A stretch of DNA of 64,000 bases. Source: Achatina immaculata. Lineage: Eukaryota > Mollusca > Gastropoda > Stylommatophora > Achatinidae. The DNA is taken from positions 31,797,713 to 31,861,712 of the forward strand of contig CM019709.1 in the NCBI GenBank assembly GCA_009760885.1, read 5' to 3'. Both the position numbers and the translations under genes were made by a program. The notes beneath the pieces were generated by a model. The model was not told where the DNA came from. It was given only the letters and a program-made list of their open reading frames with translations, and searched no databases. Shown here piece by piece: positions 1-11,600 of this stretch. Numbering within the stretch: position 1 is the first letter of the stretch; the number at the start of each line of letters is the position of its first letter.

Positions 1-150
1 CTCTGTCTTGGTCTACCCCCTTGGTTTTGTTTCCCTCGACTCTTGTGCGTACATAATTTTCCTTTGTCTGTTCTCTTCCATTCTTTCTACATGGCCCAAC
101 CAGTGTAGTTTCTGAGGCTCCTCCATCTGTTCTGTAACACTACTCTTTAT
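1..150 (-). mobile_element. Non-LTR RT C-terminal fragment (window edge)
   Basis: Read on the minus strand, the sequence resembles the last residues of a reverse-transcriptase ORF, with a GHVERM-like Trp-Ala motif followed by GGRPRQR. This basic GRPR motif ends many RTE-like ORFs. It is cut by the window edge. Confidence 0.45.
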
Positions 151-592
151 CATGGATACGAGGTGTTCCATGCACTACTTACAGTAAAATGGTACGCTTC
201 AGCTATCATGCTCTCATTACTGTATACTTTATAAACTTCACACTTTACTCTGTTTGTTACTTATTTCATACTCTACTATGAGTTAGTGAGTGCTATGCCT
301 ATTTTTACACAAAGCCATTGATATTGAGACTGCAGAGATGATGTACAGCCAAATAAAATCAGCTCTTAAACCAATCACCATCAAACAGGCTCCTTAAAGA
401 TCTTAGGATGAAAAGAGGATCTGTTAGAGATAGGAATAAGCACCCTAGAAGGTGGCTTGATGACTAATGAAAACTTTACTTTGAAGGAAAAGCAAAAAAA
501 AAAAAAATGGCGAATCAAAACTTGAATCAGTTATTACCAAAAAAAATCCTTTAATTCTTCATTAATTTTTTGACAGAAGCTCTCCAATGCCA
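151..592. other. No recognised feature
   Basis: AT-rich sequence with a short poly(A) run near 494. I see no exon, tRNA-like box or inverted repeat. Confidence 0.5.
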
Positions 593-905
593 TCTCTCTG
601 AACCTTTAGGTGCCAGAGGCACATGGGGCATTAGCAAGGGCTTTCAACAAATGCCTGACTGTCACCCTTTCCCTCCCCCTTTCTCTTGCCCAGAGGAGAG
701 CCCTATATTGTTCATCATCCTCTCTGTTATTCTCCTCCACGTCTCCCGTTACTCCCGTTCTCCTGAGGTGTCCATTTCAGTGTGTTTTTGGTACTGAGTC
801 ACCAAATATCCAGAGCACATGCCCCAGTCATCACCACTGTTTTCCTCAGTAACTGAAGTCAATGACTTCATCTCCATTTCTGCCAGCAAGGTGTTATTTC
901 ATATG
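593..905 (-). mobile_element. RTE-E 3' fragment
   Basis: Minus-strand match to the C-terminal end of family RTE-E (compare 15258-15630 and 27626-27805): CALG end, [12 protein letters not shown] segment and WTP-like region, all degraded. The 3' end abuts CTCTCTGAACC, the (GA)n tail side of the family. Confidence 0.6.
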
Positions 906-1443
906 TTCCAATGCCATCTATAGACTAAATGTAAGATCACTGGGCAAAGACAACATTTCTGGAGAAAAATGGTCTACAGACATCTGCTCCACTTCCACAA
1001 ACTCCTAATTTAGTGCTGAAGAGAAGATGAAAACTGTAAGACTCGGTGACTTCTTTTTTCAAGCCTAGCCTTCATTTCTCCTCAAGTGATGAAGAATGTA
1101 TTTCTACGAGCATTAGATTGATGCTTATGTGATATCCTATCAAAGGACATTTCCTGAACACAAGTCTGTCAGGTGCCCATTTTTACAGCTTGGATAGACT
1201 GGTGCATGTTGGTAGTTGATCTTTAACCCACAGCCCTTTGCATATCAGTTCAACTTTGACTGTATTATTCCTGCACCAATTTCAGACACAATTCTTGTGT
1301 TTGGGTTCTAGGAGGTCTGCAGTCAAGCTGGGGACTTCCAGTGGCTGGCTTTCATCCACAACCTTCATGGGCTCAATTTCCTGATAAGCATTTCTCCTTC
1401 CACCTGCATTTGTTTTTTTCCCTTGCTTCAATTACCATCCTCT
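906..1443. other. No recognised feature
   Basis: Unique-looking AT-rich sequence downstream of the host gene. I find no long open frame, repeat or RNA gene. Confidence 0.5.
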
Positions 1444-1722
1444 TATATGGTTAGCTGAGTGGTTAGGCACTCTGGTGGTACTGAGTTCAGTCCTAGCAGT
1501 GAGACTTTTTTCTGGTTCACACAACAAGAAAGGCCCCGGGGTTCACCCAGCCTCTAAAAATGGGTACCAGAAAAATCTGAGAAGGTAAAGTGGCCAGGCG
1601 TGATACTGACCACATCACACTTTCATGTGCCAAAGGTCATGGAAAATACTGGCCTAACACTGTATCCCCAAATATGCCTTAATGGCATGGAAACGGGAAT
1701 TTTACCTGATATTTCTATATGC
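1444..1722 (+). mobile_element. SINE-1 copy (tRNA-derived)
   Basis: It starts with a box A-like TGGTTAGCTGAGTGG and a degraded box B, followed by the shared body (CCCAGCCTC...GGTACC, CTGACCACATCACAC) and the 3' motif GGCATGGAAACGGGAATTTTA typical of one SINE-1 subfamily. Confidence 0.65.
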
Positions 1723-1784
1723 TATTTATATGCAGTTAAATACATTTTACTGCATAAGCAATGCTGTCTTAACAACATACCTGC

Positions 1785-2345
1785 AGTGTCACATTTAATA
1801 AAATATCCAGTGTGTCACATTTAACATCACACCCACAGTCACATTTAATAACATACTCATAGTGTCACATTTAACATTATATCAGCAGTATCACATTTAA
1901 CAAAATACAATGTCACATTTAACAGTATACTCACAGTGCCACTTTTAACAACATAAACCACAATGTTATTTTGAGCAACATATCCACAATGTCACATTTA
2001 ACAATATACCCACAGTGTCACATTTAACAACATACCCACAGTGTCACATTTTAACATTATACTCACAGTGCCACTTCTAACAACATAAACCACAATGTTA
2101 TTTTGAGCAACATATCCACAGTGTCAAATTTAACAACATACTCACAGTGTCACATTTTAACAACATACCCACAGTGGCATATTTAACAACCACTCCACAG
2201 TGTCACATTTAATAACATACCCACAGTGTCACATTTAACAACCACTCCACAGTGTCACATTTTAACAACCACTCCACAGTGTCACATTTTAACAACATAC
2301 CCACAGTGTCATATTTAACAACATACCCATAGTGTCACATTTCAT
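1785..2345. repeat. Tandem array, ~26-bp unit
   Basis: About 20 imperfect copies of a unit built around CCACAGTGTCACATTTAACA with ACATAC spacers. Copies vary by 1-4 bases and one longer variant recurs (ACCACAATGTTATTTTGAGC). It lies just downstream of the host gene. Confidence 0.85.
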
Positions 2346-2574
2346 ACCTTCCATCTGAAGCTCTTCAGAATGAAATGCAGGATTAGTCAAGTGATCTTCT
2401 GCAGATTCAGCCGTTGTGTTCAGAACTTTCATAAGTGACCTGGATCATAATAATTTTTGCATTAAAATTTATAGGTTACATTAAAATATGATTCATACTG
2501 TCATAAACATTCATGTTACTTATTATCTTTATGTCTCTGTCAAAAGCTTATCTTAAAAGATATAGTGCTTACCT

Positions 2575-2665
2575 TCAGCTTCGCAGTCTTTGCTCCATAT
2601 CTTCTTCTTGGCGTTCAAGCAGCTTTTTTGAATTCAGCAGATTTCCAAGCCATTGAGGCTCACTG
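2575..2665 (-). CDS. Exon 19 (candidate): cytoplasmic tail and stop
   Basis: Using the phase 2 end of exon 18, a tail of 29-30 residues ([14 protein letters not shown], then an acidic/basic [15 protein letters not shown]) is open to TGA at 2575-2577. The acceptor is a CAGCAG tandem (starts at 2665 or 2662), so one Ser may be optional. A GTAAGC donor sits two bases past the stop, hinting at a 3'-UTR intron. A retroelement fragment adjoins on the right, so an exonised repeat is possible. I see no canonical AATAAA close by. Confidence 0.45.
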
Positions 2666-5600
2666 CTGCAGACAAGACACATCTCTATTCCTCCATGATC
2701 TTTTCTTGGCAACTGTAGATTCAAAGAGCGCAAATGTCTTCTTCTAGGTTGCCTCACCATCATCTAGGTCTACCTCTTGGCCTATCCCCTTTCAGCACTT
2801 TTGTGTAGGCTTCTCTGTTTGTCTATCCTCCTCCATTCTCTCTAAATGCCCAAACCAACTCGGGGTGTTGTTCTTCATAACGGCCATTACAAGCGGAGAG
2901 TTAAACAATGTGTAGATTGTTCCGTAACTCGGGGTCTTAATGTCTAACTGAAGTCAAAAACTCATTTACTTAGATACTTTACTAAACATGGAATATCTCT
3001 TTATCAGCCTATTTTAGAATCAGTTATTTAATATTCATCTCTTTTTAAAACTCATAGACATACATATAACTATAATATATATCTTTTGTATATATAACTA
3101 TAATATATACCTTTTGTACAAAAACTACAATATATACCTTTTGTGCTTTCTCTTTCTCAGTGAGCAATAAGTTATGGCTATAACCAGCAGAATAACAATG
3201 GATGCACCAACAGAGACAGCCCAAACCCATTCTCTTGTCAGATGTTCATTGTGTGTACCTGTTACCAAAATCAGACTTGATTGATTAGTTTATAATAATT
3301 TTTACTTTGTAACTTCTCTGTACTGTGCACCCCCAGCTTTTTAGCTCCAATCAGGACTGAAAAAATAGTTGTCATAAAATGCTCAAAATCTGCCGCAAAG
3401 AAAACTGGCTCATGGTTCCAGGGGGAGAGAAGAAGAAGCAATGTCAGTCAGTCATTTGCATGTCCCTTGTGGAACTTTGCCTCCCTAACAGCCCTCCTGT
3501 AGGTTTCTCGGTTGTAAGCAAGATGCCCATTTGCAGATTATCAACAATGTCTTGCAGCCATCTTCACCTTGGTCTTCCTCTCTTTCTTTTTCCCATTATG
3601 TACCATTCCAAGATGGTTTTCTCTAGATTATCATGACGTTTAATATGTCCAAAATATTTAAGTTTTCTGTTTAATCTTCTTTTATAGCCAACCTTCTTCA
3701 ATATTAAGCAATTTTGTGTTTTAAAATATTCCTATAATTTAAGATAAGAGTGAAGAAAAAAAAATTCTTAAAATTCATAGTAATCAAGAAAAACAGTAAA
3801 TTATGAAAGAAAATAAGAAATGATAATACATTAAAAATTTGATGATATCTTAGAGTATAAATAATATACCACCAGCTTCTCCTACCTGAGTAGCTTTAAT
3901 AACTTTGTTTTCCCCCTTTTTATAAATGATTTGGGCATCTGAGTGGTGAAGTGGTTAGTACACTAGCCTTTCATGGTGAAGGTCGGGGGTTTGAATCTGG
4001 CCGGAGGCACCCCAGTCACCCAGCTGTAGAAATTGGTACATTTCTTCTGGAGCTGGGGAAAAAACAAGGTGGCCAAGCAAGATGCTGACCACATCATCCT
4101 CTAGTGTGCTAACAGGTGAAGGAAAGTATGGGCATTAACACCATGTGCCTGTGTACCTCTAAGGCAAGACAGGGTTACCTTTACCTCTGTAAGCAATTCA
4201 GCCATAAAGTGATTCTAAATATCCCTGTATTCTTTTATGTTCAAGAAATAAATCTTTGTCCTTTTTGTTGTTCCATACCATTTTTGACTTTGATTATTTC
4301 CCTAATTTTTTTCCACATAATAAAAGGAGTTAATACAGTGTGCATGTCTCAAACTGCAGTTCTTACTTCATGTGATATTTGTTTTATATGTTATGTTGTT
4401 GAAGATGTAGCAATCCATATTTTTATGATTTCAGTTTTTCTTCCTTCACATTTCTCACTCTTAATTACAATATTATAATGGTTGCATAAATCTGCCCAAG
4501 TCTCCACTTTTAAACTTGTTGACTCTGCTTGTTGATGCTAGTTTGTGATGATCATAAACGTCAGTTCCTCTTGGCTTACATTGTAGTGTGAAGATTTTTA
4601 AAAAAACAAAACACACAGGCAAGGACATGAACTGAGATTGTGCAATGGTAATTTTCTGAAGTGGACTCAAAATATGTCTCTGTGAACTCCACATAATGAG
4701 AAATGTGTCAGTCTTTAACTCACTGATAACGCTGATGTAACGTAGCACAACAACCTCTTTCAAGGAGCATCATGGTGGAAGTAGGATAGAATTTAAGCCA
4801 GTTCATGCTCATTAATCCTGGTTTATGCACCACACCATTACCGAAACTCCATCTCTAACAATAGCTATTTCACAAATTTTGTTACGAAAGTAGATGGAGG
4901 TATATGGCTCAGTTTACAAAAAAGACAGAGAGAGTGAGAAAAGTGGGAAGAAGCAAGAATGGCCGAAAGTACTTTCTTTTTTTTTTTTTTTTCTTACTTT
5001 CTGCCCACTTTCTTCACTCTTTCTATCTTTTTGTAAAAACTGGAGCCTACACTCCTTTCTACCTTCATTAACAGAACCAGTTTTACTGCAGCTGTCATTT
5101 CTCCTCTCACAAATTTTCTTATACATTATATTCATTCTGTAATGAAGACAAGTGCTGGCAATCGTGCTCTTCCATTTTCCAGTGTTCTCAGTATTTCTGA
5201 TAGACTGATCTTCCTTTCCTTTCCTGTAACAAATGATCAGCTTCTTCACAGCTTATTCCCTTAGTTTCTTTCTCTTCTTCCCCCCCCCCTTTTAGTTTTC
5301 CAGTGATTGTTTGGTTTTCTACATTCTGTCTTCTCATGATAAGTGAATGTTTACAGTAATGTCAAAATGTATAAAATTTTATTAATAAAAAAAAACAAAA
5401 CAAAAAACAAATACTCACTTATCTTCTCCATTGAAGCATTATTATATGATGCATTTTGTGTCCCTTGGTCACATATGTGTCCTCCCATACATACACAAAT
5501 GTATGTATAATTAGGAAGCAGCACACACGTCTTGTTATTAGCACAAGGTGATGATTCACATGGGTTCATATATTCACAGTTCTCATCAAGCTGTGGCTGA

Positions 5601-8600
5601 CCCATGTCAGGACACAGGCATCTGTACCCGTGGTTGCTGTCTGACAAAGGAACACAAGTGCCACCGTTGATACAGGGAGACAAATCACATGTGAGAACAG
5701 TCTTGATCTCACACTGTCTGCCCTTCCATTCAGCCTTGCAACTGCAGAAACTCTCCTCCTCAGATACTACATTATCCTGCAAAACCAACGAAAGGTTTTG
5801 GCAAACCCCACCATTGTAACAGACATGATCATCGCACCAGTGTTTCCGTTTCTCACAAAGCCTGCCTGTGAAGTCATCACCACAGCTACATGTGTATGTA
5901 TTATCACTTTTCTCAGTGCATACTCCATGGTTCTGACATGGGTTAGGGAAGCAAGCTGATGCTGGTCTTTCACAGAAAGGTCCCATATGCTGCTCAGGAC
6001 AAACACAGGAAAAGGAGTTAATTTTTGGAATGCATGAACCTCCATTCTGACATGGTGCAGACAAGCAGAGGTCTATAATCACATCGCAGTCCTGACCTAC
6101 AAAATAATGTGAAATGCAAAATAAGATTAAATGGGAAACAAACTATCTTAACATCCTTCCCATGCTGTTAAACATCATATAAGGCTCACATGGTAGTTTG
6201 CCAAGTTTTCCTGTTTTTGGCAAACTTTTCAACCTCATCAAGGGATTTTATGCCTACTAATTTGACCTTTCTTATCAATGTCCTCTTAAAGTTTCATGTG
6301 GTAGGCCTCTTTACCTTTAGCCTGTTGTGTTCCATTTGGTAGTTTGTTTTGGGATTCTCTGACTGTTTCTTCTCATCACATGACCAGTATATAACTATCT
6401 CCTTTTTCTGATCACCCATGAGACAGGTTGTTGTTCACTCATCTGCCTTATCTCTGCATTGTTCTTGAACTCATTCCACTTTATGCAAAGTATTTTCCTT
6501 AGGCATTTGTTTTCAAAAGTGTCTAATTTGTCGTCTATTTCTTTAGTTATTTTCCAGTTTTCGCATGCATAAATGAGGGTTGATATTACATTTGAACTGA
6601 ATAATCTTAGTTTGGTTTTTGTGCTTATAACTTTTGAGTGTTTATAATGTTTATACAATGTTTATAATTACACAATGCAGAATATCTAGAATCGCAAACT
6701 ATAGAAATGTTTTGAATTACAATTTTATGAATGTCTAGAATTACAAACTGTAGTAGAATTTCCTAGAATCACAAACCATAGAAAAGTCTAGAATTACAAT
6801 TTTAAAAATGTCTAGAATTACACAGTGTAGAATGTCTGGAACTACAACTACAAAAATGTATAGAATTACAAAATTAAGAATGCCTAGAACTACACACTAA
6901 ATGATGCCTAGAATTTAAAATGCTGAATGCCTATAATTATACACATCTGAATTTCTAAAACTGTAGAAAAAATGGAATGACCCAACAGTTTAAAAATTCC
7001 CAAAACTTCACTTATTTTAATGATACCATACTGAGTTGCTAACATTTCTGTAATTCTACAACTTCACATTTATTTTTTTCAGCATAATTCATTCACTGGG
7101 AAATCTAATAATAGCCACACATGAATAAGTTCACTCATAATACTGAACTCTGGTTAAAATATCTATAGAAATCTTGTTCTGTCTTGTTTTCCATGGAGCC
7201 ACAAACTCTTGTTCTTTTCATCTTATGCCAAGATGATGTTGAAGCTCAGGAATGTTGCCAGATTAAAAATGAATTACAGTAGCTGATTTGAAAGACTTAG
7301 AATGGATCTAAAGTTAAAATAAATTTAAGTTTTAACCCAAAATTTTCATTGGTAGGCTAGATTTAATCATTTTAATCACAAATGTACCAGTCAGGCCTAT
7401 TTGTCACACCTGTCTATGGTGTGAATTTTCGTCAAAATAGCAATATTTTTACTAAGATAATTTGTTTAAATTATGGGTATTTCTGAACATGCAGTGATTA
7501 AAGTGTCAAAAGTATTTTGCAAAGCCATTCTGAGTAGACTTAAAGATATAGTGGATACTGCAATGAGATAAGAACAAGCAGGATTTTGAAAAGGGAGAAG
7601 CTGTCTCAACCAGATCTTTACTCTAAGAATAATACTTGAAGAAAATATTGAAAAGCAAAAACCATTAATCCCAAACTTCATAGACTTTAAAAAAGCATTT
7701 GATAGCATACACAGAGATTCATTATGGAGAATTTTAAGACTATATGGAATACCATCTAAAAGTGTCAACATCATTAAAGATCTCTACAATGGATATGTTT
7801 GTGCAGTCAAGACAGAAGAAGGAATAAGTGAATGGTTCCAGACTGAAACAGGCAAGAAACAAGGATGTATACTATCTCCTTTGCTTTTTGGAATTGCCAT
7901 AGCCTTTATAACGAAAAGATGCTGTGCAGGTAACACAACAGATATTGACTGGGTACATGGGACCTGATTAGAAGTTCTTAATTTTGCTGATGACACAATT
8001 CTTATCAGTGACAACGTGAACTCGATGCAAGAAAAAACAGATACCCAGTCTTCACTGGCCAGCATAATAGGACTTGAAATTATCAAGAAAAAAAATAATG
8101 AAACTTCCCATTAATCAAAAAGGAAAAATACATGTAGAAGGGACAGCTTTTGAAGAAGTGAACCAATTTGCATACCTTGGCAGCTACACAGACCAGGATG
8201 GCGACACTAGAAAGGAAGTTAGAATTGCAAAAAGCAGCACTGACCTTCATGAATCTTGAGAACATGGCACTCAAAAGTTATAAGCACAAAAACCAAATTA
8301 AGACTATTCAATTCAAATGTAATATCCACCCTCATTTATGCATGTGAAAGCTGGAAAACAACTAAAGAAACAGACAAGAAATTAGACTCTTTTGAAAACA
8401 AATGCCTAAGGAAAAAACTTGGCATAAGGTGGAATGATTTCAAGAACAATGCAGAGATAAGACAGATGAGCAAATGACAACCTGTTTTATGGGTGATCAG
8501 GAAAAGGAGATGGACATATGTCAGTCACGTGATGAGAAGAAACAGTTAGAGAATCCCAAAACAAGCTATCAAGTGGAACACATCAGACCAAAGAAAAAGA

Positions 8601-11600
8601 GGTCAGCCACATGAAACTAAAGAGGACACTGCTAAGAAAGGCCAAATTAGTAAGCATAAAATCCCTTGAATAGGTTGAAAAGCTCACTGAAAACAGGACA
8701 AATTGGCGAACTACCATGTTAGCCTTATGTGATGTTTAACGACGCGGGAAGGATGTAAGATGTAAGCGTAAGTGATTAAATATGAGAATACAGGACAATA
8801 TGGGACATCTGCTTTAAAACCGGCGACAATTAAACATCTTGACTGAACTATCATGATTCTTCGGACTAAGCCTTAAAATACAAAACTATCCCACACAATA
8901 ATAGATGGTTGGTTAATATACCTGTAATCATTTAAAGGTTATGGACCCCCACCCTACAGCAAAGTCACAAACATTTTTAAAAATATGTTTACTAACCTTT
9001 TTTGGATCATTTCCCACCTCAACTCACCCCTCTCCCTAAGTGTAATAGTCAACCAATTTCTGAAAAAGTATAATTTAAATATCTCTCTCTCTGAATCTTA
9101 AGTGCCCAGGGCATGGGGTTTCTGCAAGGGTCTTCCACAAATGCCTGTCCTTTGCCTTTTTTTCTGCTCTTGCCCAGGTGAGCCCTCTATTGTTCACCAT
9201 CCTCTCTGTTGTTCTTCTCCATGTTCTCTTTTGGTCTACCCGTACTTCTGTTCCCCTGTGGTGTCCATCTTAGTGCTATTTTTAATAATGAGTTGTCAGT
9301 AATTCGGAGCACATGTCCCAACCATCGCCAGCGTCTTTCCTCAGTAATTGCTGTCAGTGGTTTCATCTGCATTTCTGCCAACAAGATGTCATTCTTATGG
9401 TGTTTGGCCAAAATATTTTTCTAATTCTTCGCAAACATTTAGTCTGGAAAGAATTCAACGTGTTTTCTATGGTTTTGGTATATACAGTATTCTAATCTCC
9501 CTCCCTGTGAGGCATGTGCCCCTTGTTGGGAAACACTGATTTAAAAGTGGTGAATGTCTACCAGAAATAAGTCTGGCTGTCAAAAAAACCCCAAAAAAAC
9601 AACAAAACAAAACTAACAGTACCTGTGAATCCAGATGGACAGAAACAGCGATAGTCATACGGCTCTGGTCCATCTACACATCTTTCGCTTTCGCACTTAT
9701 CCATCATGCATTCGTCATCTGGATCGGTGCAGTTACTTCCTGTATATCCATATATACAGGAGGAGCAGTTATATGAACCCAGAAGATCTACACATGCTCT
9801 GCTGTTGCCACATGGAAACTCCCCAGGGAACCAGCACTCATTGATGTCTGAAGTAGATGATGCATCTTTCATGTCAGCTTTACATTACATTCTTTATAAA
9901 CTCACTCAAGTAAAATCTTTTCCTTTCAAATGTTCTTTTAAATGTGGCCTGCAATAATTTATTTGTGGCATAATTGTATGTACACTATTCTTATTAATTT
10001 ACTTATATATATATTTTATGTACATTATTCTTATAACTTTCCTTGAATTCTGATGTTAAATTTACACACTTCTTTGTAAGCATTTCAATTCAAGTGCCGT
10101 GTCGCGTGGCGTAGGCGATCATTTCTCTCCACAACTCCCTGTTTTTAGACTTGATTATGAGATCCACCAGTGACTTTCTTCCTAGCCACACTGACAGCCC
10201 ATCCAGTAACTTCCTTCTCTGTCTTCCTCTGTCTCTTCTTGGACAACAAGAAAAACCAAAGAAGAAGTATTAAGAGAGGCTGGAGTTAAAAAGCAAATTA
10301 TAGCAAAGATCAGAGGCAGACAAGTGAGATTTATTGGACATTTCCTGAGAAGAGGAAAACTGGAACACATTGTAAGCATTTACAGCTATTAAAAGTCAAA
10401 TCTCTTGGATAAACTGGAGAGTTTCTTTTTTTTTTAAATTCATGTAGAGATTGGTTTCTTTAGTCATTTCATTGAGCCTACTGGTGCATGTTTTGGATGA
10501 ACTGTTCCACAGACTGAGGTGTTCCACAGTCTGAGGTGTTCCACAGGTCAGAAAATGCCAACCTTGAACTTTGTGCACATCTGGTTTCAGAGTCAATTGC
10601 ATCCTAATATGAAGATGAAGATGATTTCTCTTTGACATTTGGTAGTTTTTAAATGTGGTGATATTTAGTGCCTCTTCTATGCATTTATCAAGCTTTTAAT
10701 TAATACATAAAAATGATCATTGAATGAAATATTTCTAACTGCATTTAATTAAATAATAGATTTTTAAAAAAATGAATCTACAGTCTAAGAAATCCTTGAC
10801 GAAGTTTTGGAAAGAATTCTTTTACAAGTAAATATAAAAGAGTATAATTGTTTTGCTTTTTTTCTCGTAAAATAAATAACTGAAACTAAATAATTATTGT
10901 GAGATTTTAAAAAAAAAAGCAATTGACTCATCTTTCTATCTACATGGAATGTCTCTTTCTTGAAATCATTCTCCATGCTTAGTTATAATGATAAATATAA
11001 TCATAAGTAATGAAATTCAGTTTGTTTTTTTTTTAATTGTTAGAAAACATGGTGAGGATTATAAGGATTTGAAATAAGTTACAAGACACTAATTTTGATT
11101 TCAGGGCCACATTATGAAATAAAACAATCTCAAGGCTTAATTCAGAGATAAAAAGCAGCAATATGCGGGCCACACTTTCAGATATAATCATTATATACCT
11201 ACAAAGTACTGCCTTAAAAAAATATAAGTAGGAAAATCAAAACAAAAATGGCACATTTATTTAGTACAAGACCAAACTGGCAAGTACACAATACTTAAGC
11301 ATATAACTTAAATAATTTTCAAGGAAATAGAAAATGATTTCTTCCTTATTTGCATTTTTAGAAACCAAGAGCAAGGGAGATAACATTAATAATGGTGGCA
11401 GAACAACACCAAGAGATGAATGGGACTATTTTGGCCCAGTGAATCATGACAGCAGAGGTCAGAGCAAGCTTAAGATCCATTACAGCCAATCTTTGTTATG
11501 GAGATGACACAAGAAACATGATGATGATGGTATACTCACCTAAACAATGAGAGTATTCCTGAAAAATAAGGTCGCCTGTCACATACAAGATAATATCAGT

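Noticed and set aside
4116..4478. A 120-codon plus-strand frame with hydrophobic stretches
   Set aside because: It starts inside a SINE and runs into AT-rich intron; no domain or codon pattern supports it.
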